Source of the DNA: Acanthamoeba castellanii str. Neff
Lineage: Eukaryota; Discosea; Longamoebia; Acanthamoebidae
NCBI RefSeq assembly: GCF_000313135.1
Contig: NW_004457712.1
Span: 589,149 to 653,148 of the forward strand
Reading direction: 5' to 3'
DNA length: 64,000 bases
Part shown: positions 22,963 through 35,552 of the stretch, one piece after another
How the letters are laid out: every line of letters starts with the position of its first letter
Position numbering within the stretch: position 1 is the first letter of the stretch
Notes under the pieces: generated by a model
Database searches by the model: none
What the model was told of the DNA's origin: nothing
What the model saw: only the letters and a program-made list of their open reading frames with translations
Position numbers and translations under genes: made by a program

Positions 22963-25900
22963 TGTCGAAGACCACCGCCTCCGCTGCGTGGATCACCCAG
23001 TTCGGTCTGCTGATGTGGAAGAACTGGACCCTCTCCGTACTGCTTACCTCCTCGCTCACCGCTCTCTTTTTCATTTCTGTATTTATTTATCTAAATTTGG
23101 ACAAAATAGTTTACAAAGAGAAATGATGGCGTGGCCTTTGTATGCAACGCTGATCGTGTGGTGGGTGCGCCAACGCAGAAACGAGGGTACAAGATCATGA
23201 TCATGCAGATCCTGTCGCCGTTCTTCTTCATCCTGGCCCTCTACGTCATGAACGAGGTCCTTAGCAACACCTCTAAGGAAAACCTCTATGATGACCGTAC
23301 GGAGCCTTCGACCCTCGACCTCCATGTGCATGGCTTGTCGTGTCGTGTGTCACTCATCATTACCGGTGGCAACCACTCGAACGCTGCGAAACAGAACCCA
23401 CTCCGGAGCCGGAGCGCGTGGGCCAGATACCTCGGTGCATTGTGGGCAGCAACAAGGGTGCGCACAACGCGCTGCGCTTAACATCAAGTGTCGATCTTGA
23501 CTCTGATCTCTCTCTCTCTCTTCTTGCTTGTCCCCCGAAACAGATCGTTGCTGGACGATCGCCTACGCTCCACGGAGTACCAACAGCACGAGCATAGTGG
23601 AAACATTAATAGCAGGCGTACGTTTTCCCAGCGTTCAACTAGAGCGTGACCAAGTGGCGTTGTCGCTTCTTCTTCTTCTTCTTGATCACGACTAATGGTC
23701 TCTGTGCAGATACGAGCAGACAGTGACTTACCAGAAGATGAAGTGATCGGGTTCGACACGGAGGACGAGCTGGACGACTTTGTCTACAACAACCCGAATA
23801 CCACTCAAGGAGGTACGCCAGTTAATGCGATGCTTGCTCGAGGCGCAATCAATCGGGAGACTGACGCGGCGCATGCCCACAACACACACGACACGACACA
23901 GGTTATGTGTTCAATGTCTCGCAAGTGGGCGGCAACACGGTCGTGGGCTTCACGCTGCTGACCAACCAGACGAGCCAGATGCGCTACGGCAAGGTCATCA
24001 AATACGCCACCTACGTCCAAGTGCCGATGATGGTCGCCCTGCAGCGACAGCTCTGTGCGTAGCCCACTACTTATGTGCCGTTGTATGGGCGACACCGACG
24101 GTCTCCAACTTACGCCCTCGTTCGGCGTGAGCAGTCAAGTACGCGACGAACAATCCCGACTTTGTCTTCTCCGTGGATGCCATCGAATTCGCTCGCCCCC
24201 CGCCCGAGACGCTCAACAGTACGCATCGTCTCGTGCGCACGCACGACACACACGACACACGAGTTGGCTCGTTGCGTGGATTTACCGTCATTCACTGACA
24301 CTGGTTCGTTCGCGCGCGACCAGTCATCGGCAGGGCTGGATCGACCTTCTTCTTCGGTTGCCTCATGTTCAACTTCGGTACGTGCCAGTCATCATGAATG
24401 ACTGCTCATCGCGGCGCAATTTTGCTCTGCTGCTGCTGGTGGTGGCGTGCTAACAATGATTACGTATGCGCGTGCAGTGATGGCGCTGGTGCAAATCAGC
24501 ACAGAACGCGAACTGCGACTCCGTGCGACGCTCAACCTCATGGGCCTGCGGGTACGCGTTCACATCCACCTTGGAAGGTCCCTCGTCATCGATCATGTGA
24601 GTTCTCAAGTGGGCCGCACACGACACACACATTCGTACACGTACAGGACTCGGTCTACTGGTCGACCTGGATGATCACCTACATCTTCTTCGCGACGTGG
24701 ACGGTGCTCCTGCTGTGCGCCTTCGGTGCCGCGTTCCAGTTCGATTTCTTCCTGGACAACAACTTCGGGACCTACTTCATCCTGCTCGAGCTGTTCGCCC
24801 TGTCGCTCGTCCCCCTGTCCTTCCTCACCTCCACCCTCCTCAAGAAGTCCAGCTCTGCCAGTACGTCACCACCGCACACAAGACTACGCACGCACGCACT
24901 GACCAGAGTGTGCGCGGTGCAGTCAGTATGGGCTTCTTTGTGTTCGTGATTGGATTCTTCTTCCAGCTCACCGCAGTGTTCCTCTACGACGATGACGCCG
25001 GTGGCGGCACCATTATTGGCCAGGTACGCACGCGACGTCGCGCACATGCGTGCACCCGCTTTACAATAGAGTTGTCGGCTGACACACCTTTTGTTTTTCC
25101 TCGGCCCCGCAGTACATTCTCGCGTGGTTCTCGCCCGTGATGCTGGCCAAGGGCCTCAACGACATTGGCGAGGCCCAGCCGGGCTACTCCTTCGGCGACA
25201 TAATCGACAACACCGACAAGTGGCCGCTCATCCAGGTGCGTACACCTCTTTTCATCAACGTAGTGGCGGCCAACGGTGGTCACGCGGGCGGTGCTGATGG
25301 TGGCGGCGGTGATGCGTTGACAGTTGTACATTTGGCTGGTGCTGGACTTCTTCCTGTACCTCGGCCTGGCGCTGTGGTTCGACAACATTCTGCCCAACGA
25401 GCACGGCGTGCGTCGGCCCTGGTACTACTTCGTGACGCCGTCGTACTGGACCGGCAAAGTGTCTGCGCGTGCGCCCCAGCCCCATGACGACACCCCGCCG
25501 GTACTCGCCTTTCACAACACGACACGCACTCGCACACGACATCCACACACGTGACATGGAGAGCTCACATTGGTGATCATCATCAGGACGAAACGGTGGA
25601 CGAGGACGTGTACGCCGAGGAAAAGAACGTGCGGACGGACAACCTGCCGGAGTCGACGGCGGTGAAGATTATGAATCTCAACAAGACCTACCCGGGCTGC
25701 AGGAAGAAGCTCGGTACGTGGCGCCAACAAAGTTCGTTTTCGTTTTCGTTTGCTCACTGCCGTGTGTGGGTGTGGATGCAGGTAAGAACAAGTGCACGCG
25801 GTGCTTCATGAAGTCGTTCTGCTGTTGCTGCGGCAAACGTACGCCCTTCCAGGCCGTGTCCGACGTGTGGTACCACATCGACTCCAACCACCTGTTCTGC

Positions 25901-27647
25901 CTGCTTGGACACAACGGTGCCGGAAAGGTACGCGCCCGCACAACACACACCACACACACACACACACCGGTGGTGAACTCATGATTACGTGTGATTTGCA
26001 GACGACTACGATCAACATGCTGACGGGCCAGATCAGCCCCACGCACGGCGATGCGGAGATCTACGGCTACTCGATCCTCACCCACATGGACAAGATCCGG
26101 GAGATGATGGGCGTCTGCCCGCAGTTCGACGTCCTGTGGGCCGACCTCACCGGCCGCGAGCACCTCATGCTGTTCGCCGGCATGAAGGGCATCCCGTGGA
26201 AGAAGCTCTCCCAGGAGGCCGACGACCGGCTCGGCGTACGGCCGCGCCCCCACACCTCCGTCCACAACGCGATTGATGTGCTTCATTGGCCATCGCTTAC
26301 CCTCACCTCACCTGTACCGTGCGCGTGTTTGTAGGAGGTGAGCTTGACCAAGGCCATGAACAGGCTCTCTTCGGGCTACAGCGGTGGAATGAAGCGCCGC
26401 CTCTCCGTCGCTGTCGGTACGTAACTGTGCAATCGCGTTGACTCGGGATTCTGTAGTGGTGGTTTCAACTCGTACTCACAGTGAGCTGTGTTTTCCCCTA
26501 ATATTTGTGCAGCGCTGGTGGGTGACCCCAAGGTCGTGTTCCTCGACGAGCCGGTACGCTCTTGGTCTTGAGCCAGTTTCGAACTACTCTTCGCAGGCCT
26601 CGGTTCGGTTGACTGACGCGAGGGTTTGACTCCATTTTTTTGTTTTCAATATATAGACAACGGGCATGGACCCCGTGTCGCGTCGCGAGGTGTGGGACAT
26701 CATCGAGCGCGCCAAGAAGGGCCGCGTGGTCATCCTCACCACCCACTCCATGGAGGAGGCCGACACCCTTGCCGACACCATCGGTACAGCCTTCTCGCCC
26801 ACAATTCATCGACAACAACCAAATAACAATCAGCACAACACACAACGGTGCAGCTATCATGGCCAAGGGTCAGCTGCAGTGTATGGGCTCGGCTATCCAC
26901 TTGAAGAAGAAGTTCGGAGCCGTACGTCGCTCCCACCACCACTCCCTTCTATTCTCGGACCTAAAAAGCTGCTGCTTGTGTCTGTGCCTGATCCGCAGGG
27001 CTACCAAATCACTGTGGCCGTCAAGAGGGAGTCGCGCGGAGCCGTCACCGAGTTCTTCGAGTCGCAAATCGAAGGTGCGTAGCGCGTACCACTTCCGTGT
27101 CGCGTTCCTGTGCGTGCGTGATCGGTCGCTCACTCGCAAGAGCCATGCAGGAGTCGTGATGGAGGCCGACGGCGTGTCGGACTACCTCAACTTTGCCATT
27201 CCGGCCGACATCCAGGACCTCTCCAGCTTCCTCGCGTACGTCCCCTCTATGTGTGCGCACACGCAACACGCGCTCGCACACCATCGAATGCTGATGTATG
27301 AACGTTCAGACTATTGGAGACGAAGAAGAAGGAGCTGGGCATCACCGACGTGCTGGTGTCGCTTACCACGCTCGAGGAGGTCTTCCTCCGTATCACCGAA
27401 GAGGCCGAGAACAGGGGCGAGCAGGACGATGATGGCTCGGACGACGACATCGATGACGACGACGATATGCCAATCTCCCCCAAGGCCGTCGAGGTGCGCC
27501 ATTGTCTCTCTTTCGCTCTTTCCCGTCGTTCTTTTTCTTCTCTCGCATCTAAACTGGAGGCCGTGTTCGTGTGGACAGATGGACGTGCGAAAGGACAACA
27601 AGAAGCACAAGCAAGTCGAGCAGAGTGATGACGACAACAGCGACTAA
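22963..27647 (+). CDS. ABCA-family transporter, divergent partner
   Basis: Starts MSKTTASAAWITQFGLLMWK and joins KRGYKIMIMQILSPFFFILA, the usual ABCA N-terminal FxxLLxKN..KR block with the first helix. The luminal part has NVSQVGGNTVVGFTLLTNQT and YATYVQVPMMVALQRQL. Membrane helices include WMITYIFFATWTVLLLCAF, NFGTYFILLELFALSLVPL, VSMGFFVFVIGFFFQLTAVF and YIWLVLDFFLYLGLALWF. A linker holds CTRCFMKSFCCCCGK. The ATPase has HLFCLLGHNGAGK, TTTINMLTGQISPTHGDA, GVCPQFDVLWADLTGREHL, GYSGGMKRRLSVAVALVGD, PKVVFLDEP and TTGMDPVSRREVWDII. The C-terminal part TLEEVFLRITEEAE ends in an acidic Lys-rich tail. Motifs are complete, so an active lipid transporter is likely. It faces TANGO2-like with only about 112 nt between stops. 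Confidence 0.92.
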
Positions 27648-27759
27648 GCCAAGCCTGCGGGCAGCCAGCCAAGCTGGTCGTTTCATCAGCGAAAAAAACT
27701 ACTATTTATTCCTGTACAGCCAACAACGTTGATTGCAACAACAACAACAACGAGGATTT

Positions 27760-29127
27760 TTAGAAGCTGAAGGTGGTCTCCTCCCAGGGCTTGATGGTGT
27801 GGCCGCGGGTGTCGCGGAAGAAATAGTGGACCGTCCGATCGCGTCGCACCAGAATGACGGTCTGCGAGATGGTGCCGTAGACGGGTCTGCGACGCCACGG
27901 CAGTCGCAGCTTTACGAAGAGGTGCTGCATGCGCAGGTGGTGGTAGAGTCCCGCCAGCAGCGACGGCACGAGCGCGCCCAGGACGACGCAGCCAAAGAAC
28001 GAAGCCAAGAGCGAAGACGACGAAACCGAAGGCGATGAAATGGTGAGCGCGTAGACGAGGAAGGCGACCAGGAAGAAGACGGTGAGCGCGGCCGATGCGG
28101 AGAGGAACGTTCGTAGGCCGGGCTGGACGCGCCTCTTCACCGACGTGTGGAAGAACTTGGCGAAGAAAGACCAGAGCGACATCGACGCCGGCCCCCCTGC
28201 CGCCTGCGTCGCAGCGGGCAGCAGCGGCTGCTGTTCGGTGAAGAGCGCAGCGAGGCGATCGCGCAGCTTCCGCGTCTCGTCTTGCGACGGCTCTTCAGAC
28301 GCGGGCGTCGAGTCCAAGATGTGGGCAATTCGCCTCCTAATGTACGGACACTGTAAGTGGTGACGTCAGTAAGGCGCAGCAGCTGCTTTCGAATGGTAGA
28401 TCACTTTAGAAGAAGAAGAACCTTGACGAACTCGTCGCCGAAGAGATCGTTGGCGAGGCCGTAGACGCCTTGACACAGGGTATCGATCTTGGGCCAGCCG
28501 GCGTCGTCCACCTCCACGGCGCAGTTGCTCACGCACTTGATCTCCACCTGGTCGGCGAACACATTGCCCCACATCAGGTTGAATCCCATGTACTGCCGTC
28601 TGGCACACGCCCACAGGTCGAGGAATGTGAGAAATGCCGTGTGTGCGTGTGTGCGTGTGCGTGTGTGCGTGAGGTGGTGCGTGTGTTTACATGTTATCGG
28701 GAAGATCGAGGGAGGGATCAAGGATGAAGTCGAGGACGAGCTTTCCCCGCGATATGCCGCCAGGCCCTCCGCGCCCGCCGATGTTGGTCAGACCCGCGAA
28801 GTCTCCTACCATCGCTCAGGAGCGCGTCCTTGTCAAGATCGCAACCGTACCGACACGGTGATGAGGGGGCAGAGGAGAACCGGTGGTCGTGTGCACTCCT
28901 ATCCACGTGCCGGCGCTGCGTAGGTCCCGACCGCAGAGCACACCATCCGCGCCCACGTTTGGTGACGTGCTGTCTCTGTTCTGTGCAGGGCTTCAAGGTG
29001 AGATAAGCAGGGCGCTGCAGCAGTTGTTTGCGTGGGGGGGGGTTAGAACCTCGAACTCGTCGCGATTGGAGACAAGAACAAACGAGTAGTCCGGATGCGC
29101 GTTCAGCGCGAAACCGATGAGACACAT
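27760..29127 (-). CDS. TANGO2: TANGO2/NRDE family protein with inserted membrane segment
   Basis: TANGO2 is a conserved protein of disputed role in heme or lipid handling, found in cytosol, ER-Golgi or mitochondria. The start MCLIGFALNAHPDYSFVLVS with NRDEFE carries the invariant Cys2 and NRDE. Later exons give ADGVLCGRDLRSAGTWIGVH, GDFAGLTNIGGRGGP and ISRGKLVLDFILDPS, then FNLMWGNVFADQVEIKCVSN and WPKIDTLCQGVYGLANDLF. The ending VYGTISQTVILVRRDRTVH and HTIKPWEETTFSF corresponds to the family's GTRTxTVILV and xWExxxxxF. Between LRDRLAALF and YGTISQTV lie about 90 extra residues with two helices: ALTVFFLVAFLVYALTI and ASFFGCVVLGALVPSLLAGL. The start is the first ATG before the family motif. 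Confidence 0.85.
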
Positions 29128-29276
29128 CTGTGCACGGATCAAGTGAATCTGTTGCGATTGACCTCTGGAGCATACTTGGAATTTTCGGGTGACGTAAGCA
29201 GTGACGTCAGCGCCAGCGAGGCAAGCGCTGCATCAGAAAGATCAACCATAAAACAATCAGACAGATACGCAAGAGA

Positions 29277-30407
29277 ATGAGTTCCGATTTAGAGAGATGG
29301 TGGAAGGACTTGCCGGTGCTGACGAAGTACCTTTTTGTGGGATCGTTCGGCGTGACGCTGGCAGCGAATTTCGGGCTGCTCAGCCCCTACAGCCTGGTGC
29401 TCATTTGGCCTAAGATCATCACCGAGTTCCAGCTGTGGCGGCTGGTCACATGCTTCCTCTTCCATGGCAAGCTGGGCTTCCCCTTCCTCATCCACATGCT
29501 CTTCCTGTACGCTCCCTCCCTTCGCGCTGTAGCGACTCCATTTCTTTGGTACATCTGGTGCCGTGCTCAATCTTTATTGCTTGCAGGGTGCGGTATGCCA
29601 GTTCTCTGGAATCTGAGATCTTCAACGGCCGTCTTTCGGATTACGTGTGGATGCAGGTTATCACCTGCTCCCTCCTCCTGGTACGCCTATCTACCCCATG
29701 CTGCACGCCAGCACCAGCCCCATGCACAATCTATGCCATCTTGCACTGCTGCATTAGCCGCTTTGCATTCTGACAAGAGCTCACTGTCCCGCTTCGCTAC
29801 GTGCACCCTCCATCTGACAGGCCAGCACGCTCATCCTGCCCTCTCCCATCCTGGGCATGGGCCTGATTGTGTCGCTTATCTACTACTGGTCGCGCAAGAA
29901 CCCGGACGTTGAGATGTCCCTCATGTTCGGCATCCGCTTCAAGTCCATCTACTTCCCGTGGGTGCTCTGCGCCATGAGGTCCGTACTCCTTTTCCTCGCC
30001 GCACACACCATGAACCATGGTGCTCACCGTCGTCACATGTCACGATCGCGAAACCGCAGCCTCTTGATGGGCGGTTCGCCTCTGGCAGAGCTGTGCGGCA
30101 TTGTTGCCGGCCACTTCTACTTCTTCTTCGAGGACATCATCCCTCGCACCAAGGGCTATCGTCTTCTCCAGACGCCAGCCTTCATGTACGTCTCGATCTT
30201 GATCTGCCCTCAGAGCCCTATCTGGTCACTGACGTCTCACCACTGCCTTCTTCGTCTTCTTCTTCTTCGTCGTCGTCTTTCCCTCGCTCTGCGCATCGGC
30301 AGGTATCGATTGATCCCGCCGAGTACAATTCGTACAACCGAGGCGCGCAGCAGCAGGCCACCCGTGGCCCCACTTTCACTGGCACCGGCTACACCCTCCG
30401 TGGATAG
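29277..30407 (+). CDS. Derlin, ER-associated degradation membrane protein
   Basis: Derlins are inactive rhomboids of the ER that help move misfolded proteins to p97. MSSDLERWWKDLPVLTKYLF is followed by NFGLLSPYSLVLIWPKII, FQLWRLVTCFLFHGKLGFPF (the WR motif), YASSLESEIFNGRLSDYVW, LILPSPILGMGLIVSLIYYW, RFKSIYFPWVLCAM and ELCGIVAGHFYFFFEDIIPR with LQTPAFMY. The last exon ends TFTGTGYTLRG, a match to the p97-binding SHP box (F-x-G-x-G-x-x-L). The rhomboid Ser/His are absent as expected. A Derlin-1-like FMYRLIPP reading is possible after a GTACG donor, but then the SHP box is out of frame (see findings). Confidence 0.9.
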
Positions 30408-30784
30408 ATCCCAGTTATCCTTCGCCCTCCAACACCCGCATCCACAAAACCAACCCCTTCAACTCTCTTCCTCTCTTCCTCTTCTTCTTGGCCCTCTGGC
30501 CTGGCTCTGCCTCCCCTCTTCCTGTAAACAAAGCAACGCGAGAGTGATCGCAACGCGGAATTCCAAACGCGCGTTCGCAAGACTGGTGCAACATTCCACG
30601 CATTTCTGGGGAATGCAATTAATTATTTCTCAAGCTCTCGTGGGACGACGGCAAAGAGAAAGAGGAAGAGCCCCTCTTGACCGCTGCACCACACTCTGCC
30701 GCCCCAACCGCTTTTTGCTGCTTCGTTTGGCAGGAGGCTTTAGCGCTTCGACGAGGAGAGGTTGAGGGAGAGTGTTAACCGAAG
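30408..30784. other. Intergenic region between Derlin and the RhoGEF
   Basis: 377 nt with pyrimidine-rich stretches (CTTCTTCCTCTCTTCC type) at 30460-30495. It should contain the Derlin 3' end and the RhoGEF promoter. An open frame that crosses the Derlin stop in another phase has no recognisable domain. Confidence 0.4.
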
Positions 30785-33700
30785 ATGAGCGACGTACCGA
30801 CGTTGGAGGTTAGCTTGCAGGAGAAGAGGCAAAGGGACTACAACCCTCAGCTCGATATGGACATGCGGAAGTGGGTGGCGGCCTTCCTGGGGGTGGACGT
30901 CGATCTCTCGCCTTCTACCTCCTTCGCCTCCATCTTCAAGGACGGCATCCTCCTCTGCCGCATTATCAACAAAATCAAGCCCGGCACCATCCCAGAGCCC
31001 GCCCGAACTGGTTTGGCCTTCAAGCAGATGGTGAGGGGCCTCCCCTTTGTTTGCGTCTCCAGACTCTTCCTCTCTTCATTTTCATTCTTCGACATTTCGA
31101 GATTATAGATTTGTGTAGAGGAAGGAAATGGTAAGATGGAACACCCTGGCCGACTGAACACGACCGCTTCACTACAGGAAAACATCCAAAACTATTTGCA
31201 CGGGTGCAAGGAACTGGGGCTTCCCGAGAGCTCGCTCTTCAACACCATCGATCTCTTTGAGGAGAAAAACGTCAACATGGTTGGTGCCTTCTCCTTCTTC
31301 TTTGTTTGTTGTTCACGTTTCATTATTCATCTTCATCGATGGTGACGTGTGACCACTGGGCTGTGGTGGCGTGTTGTTGTTATGGTGTTTGTTTGCAGGT
31401 CATCAAGAATGTGTACAACATGTCTCAGATCGCCAGCGGCGTTCGTCCCGGCTCAATGCGTGATGCTTCGTCATCGGCCGCCGCCGCCAAGCAGCGAGGC
31501 CTTGCCACATCCATGTCGGTACTCTTCTCTTCTGCGCTTCCATCGAAGCTCCGAATCCAACCCTTGTACAAACTTTGGCCTTCTCGGAGCTAAAAACCTG
31601 TGCGCGCTCTTTCGAACAGTCGCCAAACTTGAAGACATCCAGCGGTTCGTTGGTCATCGGCCGCTCCCCGCCTCCGCCGCCTCCCGCGTCGTCGAAGCCC
31701 ACACCGGCTCAGGCACAGGCGCAGCCTTCCACCACCAGTCAGCCGGCACCGCCGGCACGACCCGCGCGATCGGGGTCGGTGCGACCGCCCGTCCCTCCGC
31801 GCTCCACCATTCTCAAGGCCGCGCCCGTCGTGTCCGTCACCTCGACCCCCGTGTCGTCCATGGCCGAAAAAAGGTGTGTCGGCTCCAACCCCGTGCGTCT
31901 CACACACGGGGTGTGCTGACGCACGTGCGTGTTTTCAGAATCTCTCGACGGATGAGCTTCGGGCGATCGCAGGCGCAGCAAATGATCGCTGCCGCCGCGG
32001 CGGTTGTCACGCGCGGTCCTGACGTCTCCAGTCTCACCGACGACATCAACGCCAAGGCCGCCTTCAAATACAATCCGCTGCTCGAAGAACAGGTTAGTGT
32101 GCCGATCGTCGATCAGTTACGCCTCGCCATCGATCGTCATCGCTTACGCGTTCATCTTGGTTGTGTGATTCAACGCAGGCATCGCGATGGGTGTGCGGCG
32201 TGCTGGGCGTCATGTTGGACCCGAGCCGAACCTTCATCAGCTCCATCAAGGACGGCGTGTTGCTCTGCAAGTACGCGTTCCCCTCATTTTTTTAGGTTCG
32301 TGCTCGTGGGCTCACCACGGACGCCTTTGTAGGCTCATCAACAAGCTGAAGCCTGGCACTATACCTCAAATCCACACGTCTTCCATTGCATACAAGCAGA
32401 TGGAAAACATTGCCGCCTACCTCAAGGTCTGCCCCACACAAGCCATGTGTCTCTTGCTTGTGTCAATGAAGATCCTCTCACCGAACATGTTGTCCCTGTG
32501 GTTCTGCAGGCCTGCGTGCAGTTGGGCCTGTCGGCATACGATTGCTTCAACACGGTGGACCTCTACGAGGAGAAGGATATCAACGTGGTACGCTTTCCTG
32601 CCTTATATTCGGGTAATCTGCTACGAGTCAAGTCATTGTCGCATTGCAAGCCTCGATTCTTGGCCCGATCATCACTTTTTTGATCCATTTGCAGGTCATC
32701 AACAACATCCACGTGCTGGCCAAGCACGTCAAGGCCCAGGGCATCGGCGGCGAAGGCGTACCTGCGATCGAGGACAGCAAACGGTTTGCGCCATCTTCGC
32801 ACGAGCTCACTCTGCCCGGGCCTAATCATCTGTTGTTGCTGTTGGCGCGCAGGGCGAGGCGGCCGTACTCGATATTCCTCACCGAAGTGCAGGGCCTGCA
32901 AGAGCTGCAGGCGTCCCTGGCTGATCTGGTACCCGCCCACATCACCCACGTGTGAGCTCACACAGATGATCGCATCTCCATTTCTGTTTTTGCTCACCCA
33001 CCAGCGACTCTCGACCGACAGCCAGCTGATCCGGTGGAAAGCGAGTTGGTGGAATGGATGAACTCGCACATCAGCAAGGATGGAGGACCGCTAATCTCCA
33101 ATACCCACAGCGACCTCAAGGACGGCGTCGCGCTCATTCGCCTTCTGGTTCGTCCTTCCCCATCGTCTCTGCCACCTTCATTCTACGCTTCCTTTTCGTT
33201 CTTTCATATTTTTATGATTCTTGTAATAATTTTGGATTTAATTTTTATAATAAATTTAATAAAATATATATTGGTTAATATTGTTGGGTTATGTAGGAAG
33301 TGCTTTCGGACGTGCGGGTGGGCCACTACGTCGTGGACCCCAAGCTGCCGTGGCATCGCATCCAAAATGCAACACTCATTCTCCGTTTCATCGCCGAGCA
33401 AACGTTCTGGAGCGTGCGCGGCTGCACCTCCCACGGTACGCGCCCTATTTGCCCCCATTCTTTTGTGGCCACCTTCATCATAATCACAACCACGTCTCCA
33501 TCTTCCGTTGTGTGTACGCAGACATCGTGCTGGGTAATGCAGAGCCGCTCAAGACGCTGCTCAAGCACATCCGCTCCAAGTTCGACCGCGACTTCTTGTT
33601 CCAAGGAAGTACGCCGGCCATTTTCTTTGTGTCATGCTAGTTAGAGGGAACATCTTATCAATGCCCCCTGTCTCGTGCGTTTATTGCAGTGGAGAAGGGA

Positions 33701-35331
33701 ACGCGAAGGCAGAAGATCGCTGAAGAGCTGACCACCACGGAGCGGACCTACGTCACTCACCTTCGCACGCTCACCAACGTAGGCCCATCGCTCCTCGCTC
33801 ATTCGCTTTCGCTTTCTCAAATTGTGTTGACGGCGACTGTGATGAACAGGGTCTGCTGAACGAGCTGAAGAGCCACCTGGGCCAGGCCACCGAAGTTCTC
33901 ACTGCAGACGAGATTGAAGAAGTCTTTGCGAACGTTGAGGAAATTGTGGAATTCCACAGCAGCCTGCTGGACATCGTCGAGGCCCGACTGGCGAGCTACA
34001 CCGCGCTCACCGAGTTCGGCGACCTCTTTGTGGAGAAGGTGCGGCCAATCATCACTTTATTGTCGCACATGGCGTCTGACACTCTGTCACAGTTCGACGA
34101 GACCTTCGTGACCATGTACAAGCGCTACGTGCGCGATTTTGATTCCACGCACCTCGTCATCAAGTTCCTTGAGGGCGCCAAGCCCGAATTCCGAGTACAC
34201 ATCGACGTGCGTCCCTCCCCCTCTTTCACTCTTTCACTGTTGGCTCCTCTGCCTTCTGTTGGTCGGTCGCCTTGGTCAGGCCCTGCCGTGTTTTTAACTC
34301 CGAGCTCTTCTCTTGCCACCGCCTCTTCGTAACAGAAATTCGAGAACGAAGAAAAGAGTCGGTCGGGTCTCCTCCTGAACTCTTTCCTGATTCTTCCCGT
34401 GCAACGCGTGCCTCGTTACATGCTCCTCCTTCAAGTACAGTGTCCACCACCATGCCCTGGCCTTGTTTCGCACACTGACCAATGCACAATGTGGCGGACA
34501 TAGGAATTGGAAAAGCAAACACCCGAGGAGCACCCCGACAGCCCCAACATCAAGAAGTCCATCGAGATTCTGGGCAACATTCTCGTACAGTCTCCCCCTG
34601 TGGTCATATTCTTTTCTATTTGTGTTATGTTATGTTATGTTATGTGTTTGCGCATTGCTCACCATACCTGCAGGATGACATCAACGCCAGCAAGACCAAG
34701 TCCGATTCACAGCATAAGCTCAGCACCATCGAGAGCTCCATCGCCGGACTTGAAGCACTGCCCATCGACGTATGTATTCGGTCGCGCCGCGCACACGCAC
34801 GCACGCACACCACCCCACACGCACATGCACGGGATAAGGTCTCGAAGTACTGACTTGCGAGATTGCCGCACACATAGACGTTGGTCCATCCCAAGCGGCG
34901 GTACGTGCGAGAGGGCGTGCTGACGTGGCGAGGCGAGTCGGAGGACAACCCGTCGCCGTACTTCTTCCTCTTCAACGACTTCCTGATGTACACCACCCGG
35001 CGAGGGAACGAGGAGGGTCCGGACGAGGGCGGCAAGGCGTTCGAGTACATCACCATCGTGCCCCTCAACTTCATCACCCTGGTCGAGGAGTGCGAGGCCG
35101 AGCCCAACGCCTTCCAGGTCGCGCTCGAGGAAGAACTCACACTCTTCGTCGCACCATCGCCCAAGGCACGGCGCACCGTGTTGACATGTCAACGTGTTGC
35201 GGGTCTGTTGGGGAGGTGATGGTCATCATTCTGACAGCCTGGCTCTGGTGGTGCAGGAAAGGGACGAATGGATCAAGGACCTGCAGCAGGCGCTCGACGA
35301 GAAGGTGGTCATCCAGTTCTGCGAGTTCTAG
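30785..35331 (+). CDS. Triple calponin-homology RhoGEF (Trix-like), CH-CH-CH-DH-PH
   Basis: Activates Rho/Rac GTPases at actin-bound sites. CH1 (about 30860-31430) has MRKWVAAFLGV, FKDGILLCRIINKIKPGTIP and SSLFNTIDLFEEKNVNMV. A Pro-rich linker (SPPPPPPASSKP, PPVPPRSTI) follows. CH2 (about 32170-32720) has IKDGVLLCKLINKLKPGTIP and AYDCFNTVDLYEEKDINVV. CH3 (about 33030-33600) has LVEWMNSHISKDGGPLI, LKDGVALIRLLE and LPWHRIQNATLIL. The DH domain (from about 33690) has IAEELTTTERTYVTHLRTL, RSGLLLNSFLILPVQRVPRY and MLLLQELEKQTPEEHPDSP. The PH domain (about 34880-35320) has GVLTWRGESEDNPSPYFFLF and EWIKDLQQALDEKV. This order matches Dictyostelium Trix; the name is by architecture only. Confidence 0.92.
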
Positions 35332-35552
35332 AGAAGAAAACAACCGCCACGATGGTGGCAGTCTGGACCACTCACCCTGTACCAACTACACTCTCCCCAG
35401 ATAAATCAGGGAGCAGCAATCTTCATTTATTTGGCACTTCGGAAATGTCTTCTGCCTTCGCTGGCTCCGGCCAACGGCGAAAGAGAGTTACAGCACTCCA
35501 GCGAGACTGCCATTTACACAGCTGAGCCTCGTACACGTACACTGAAAAGAAG

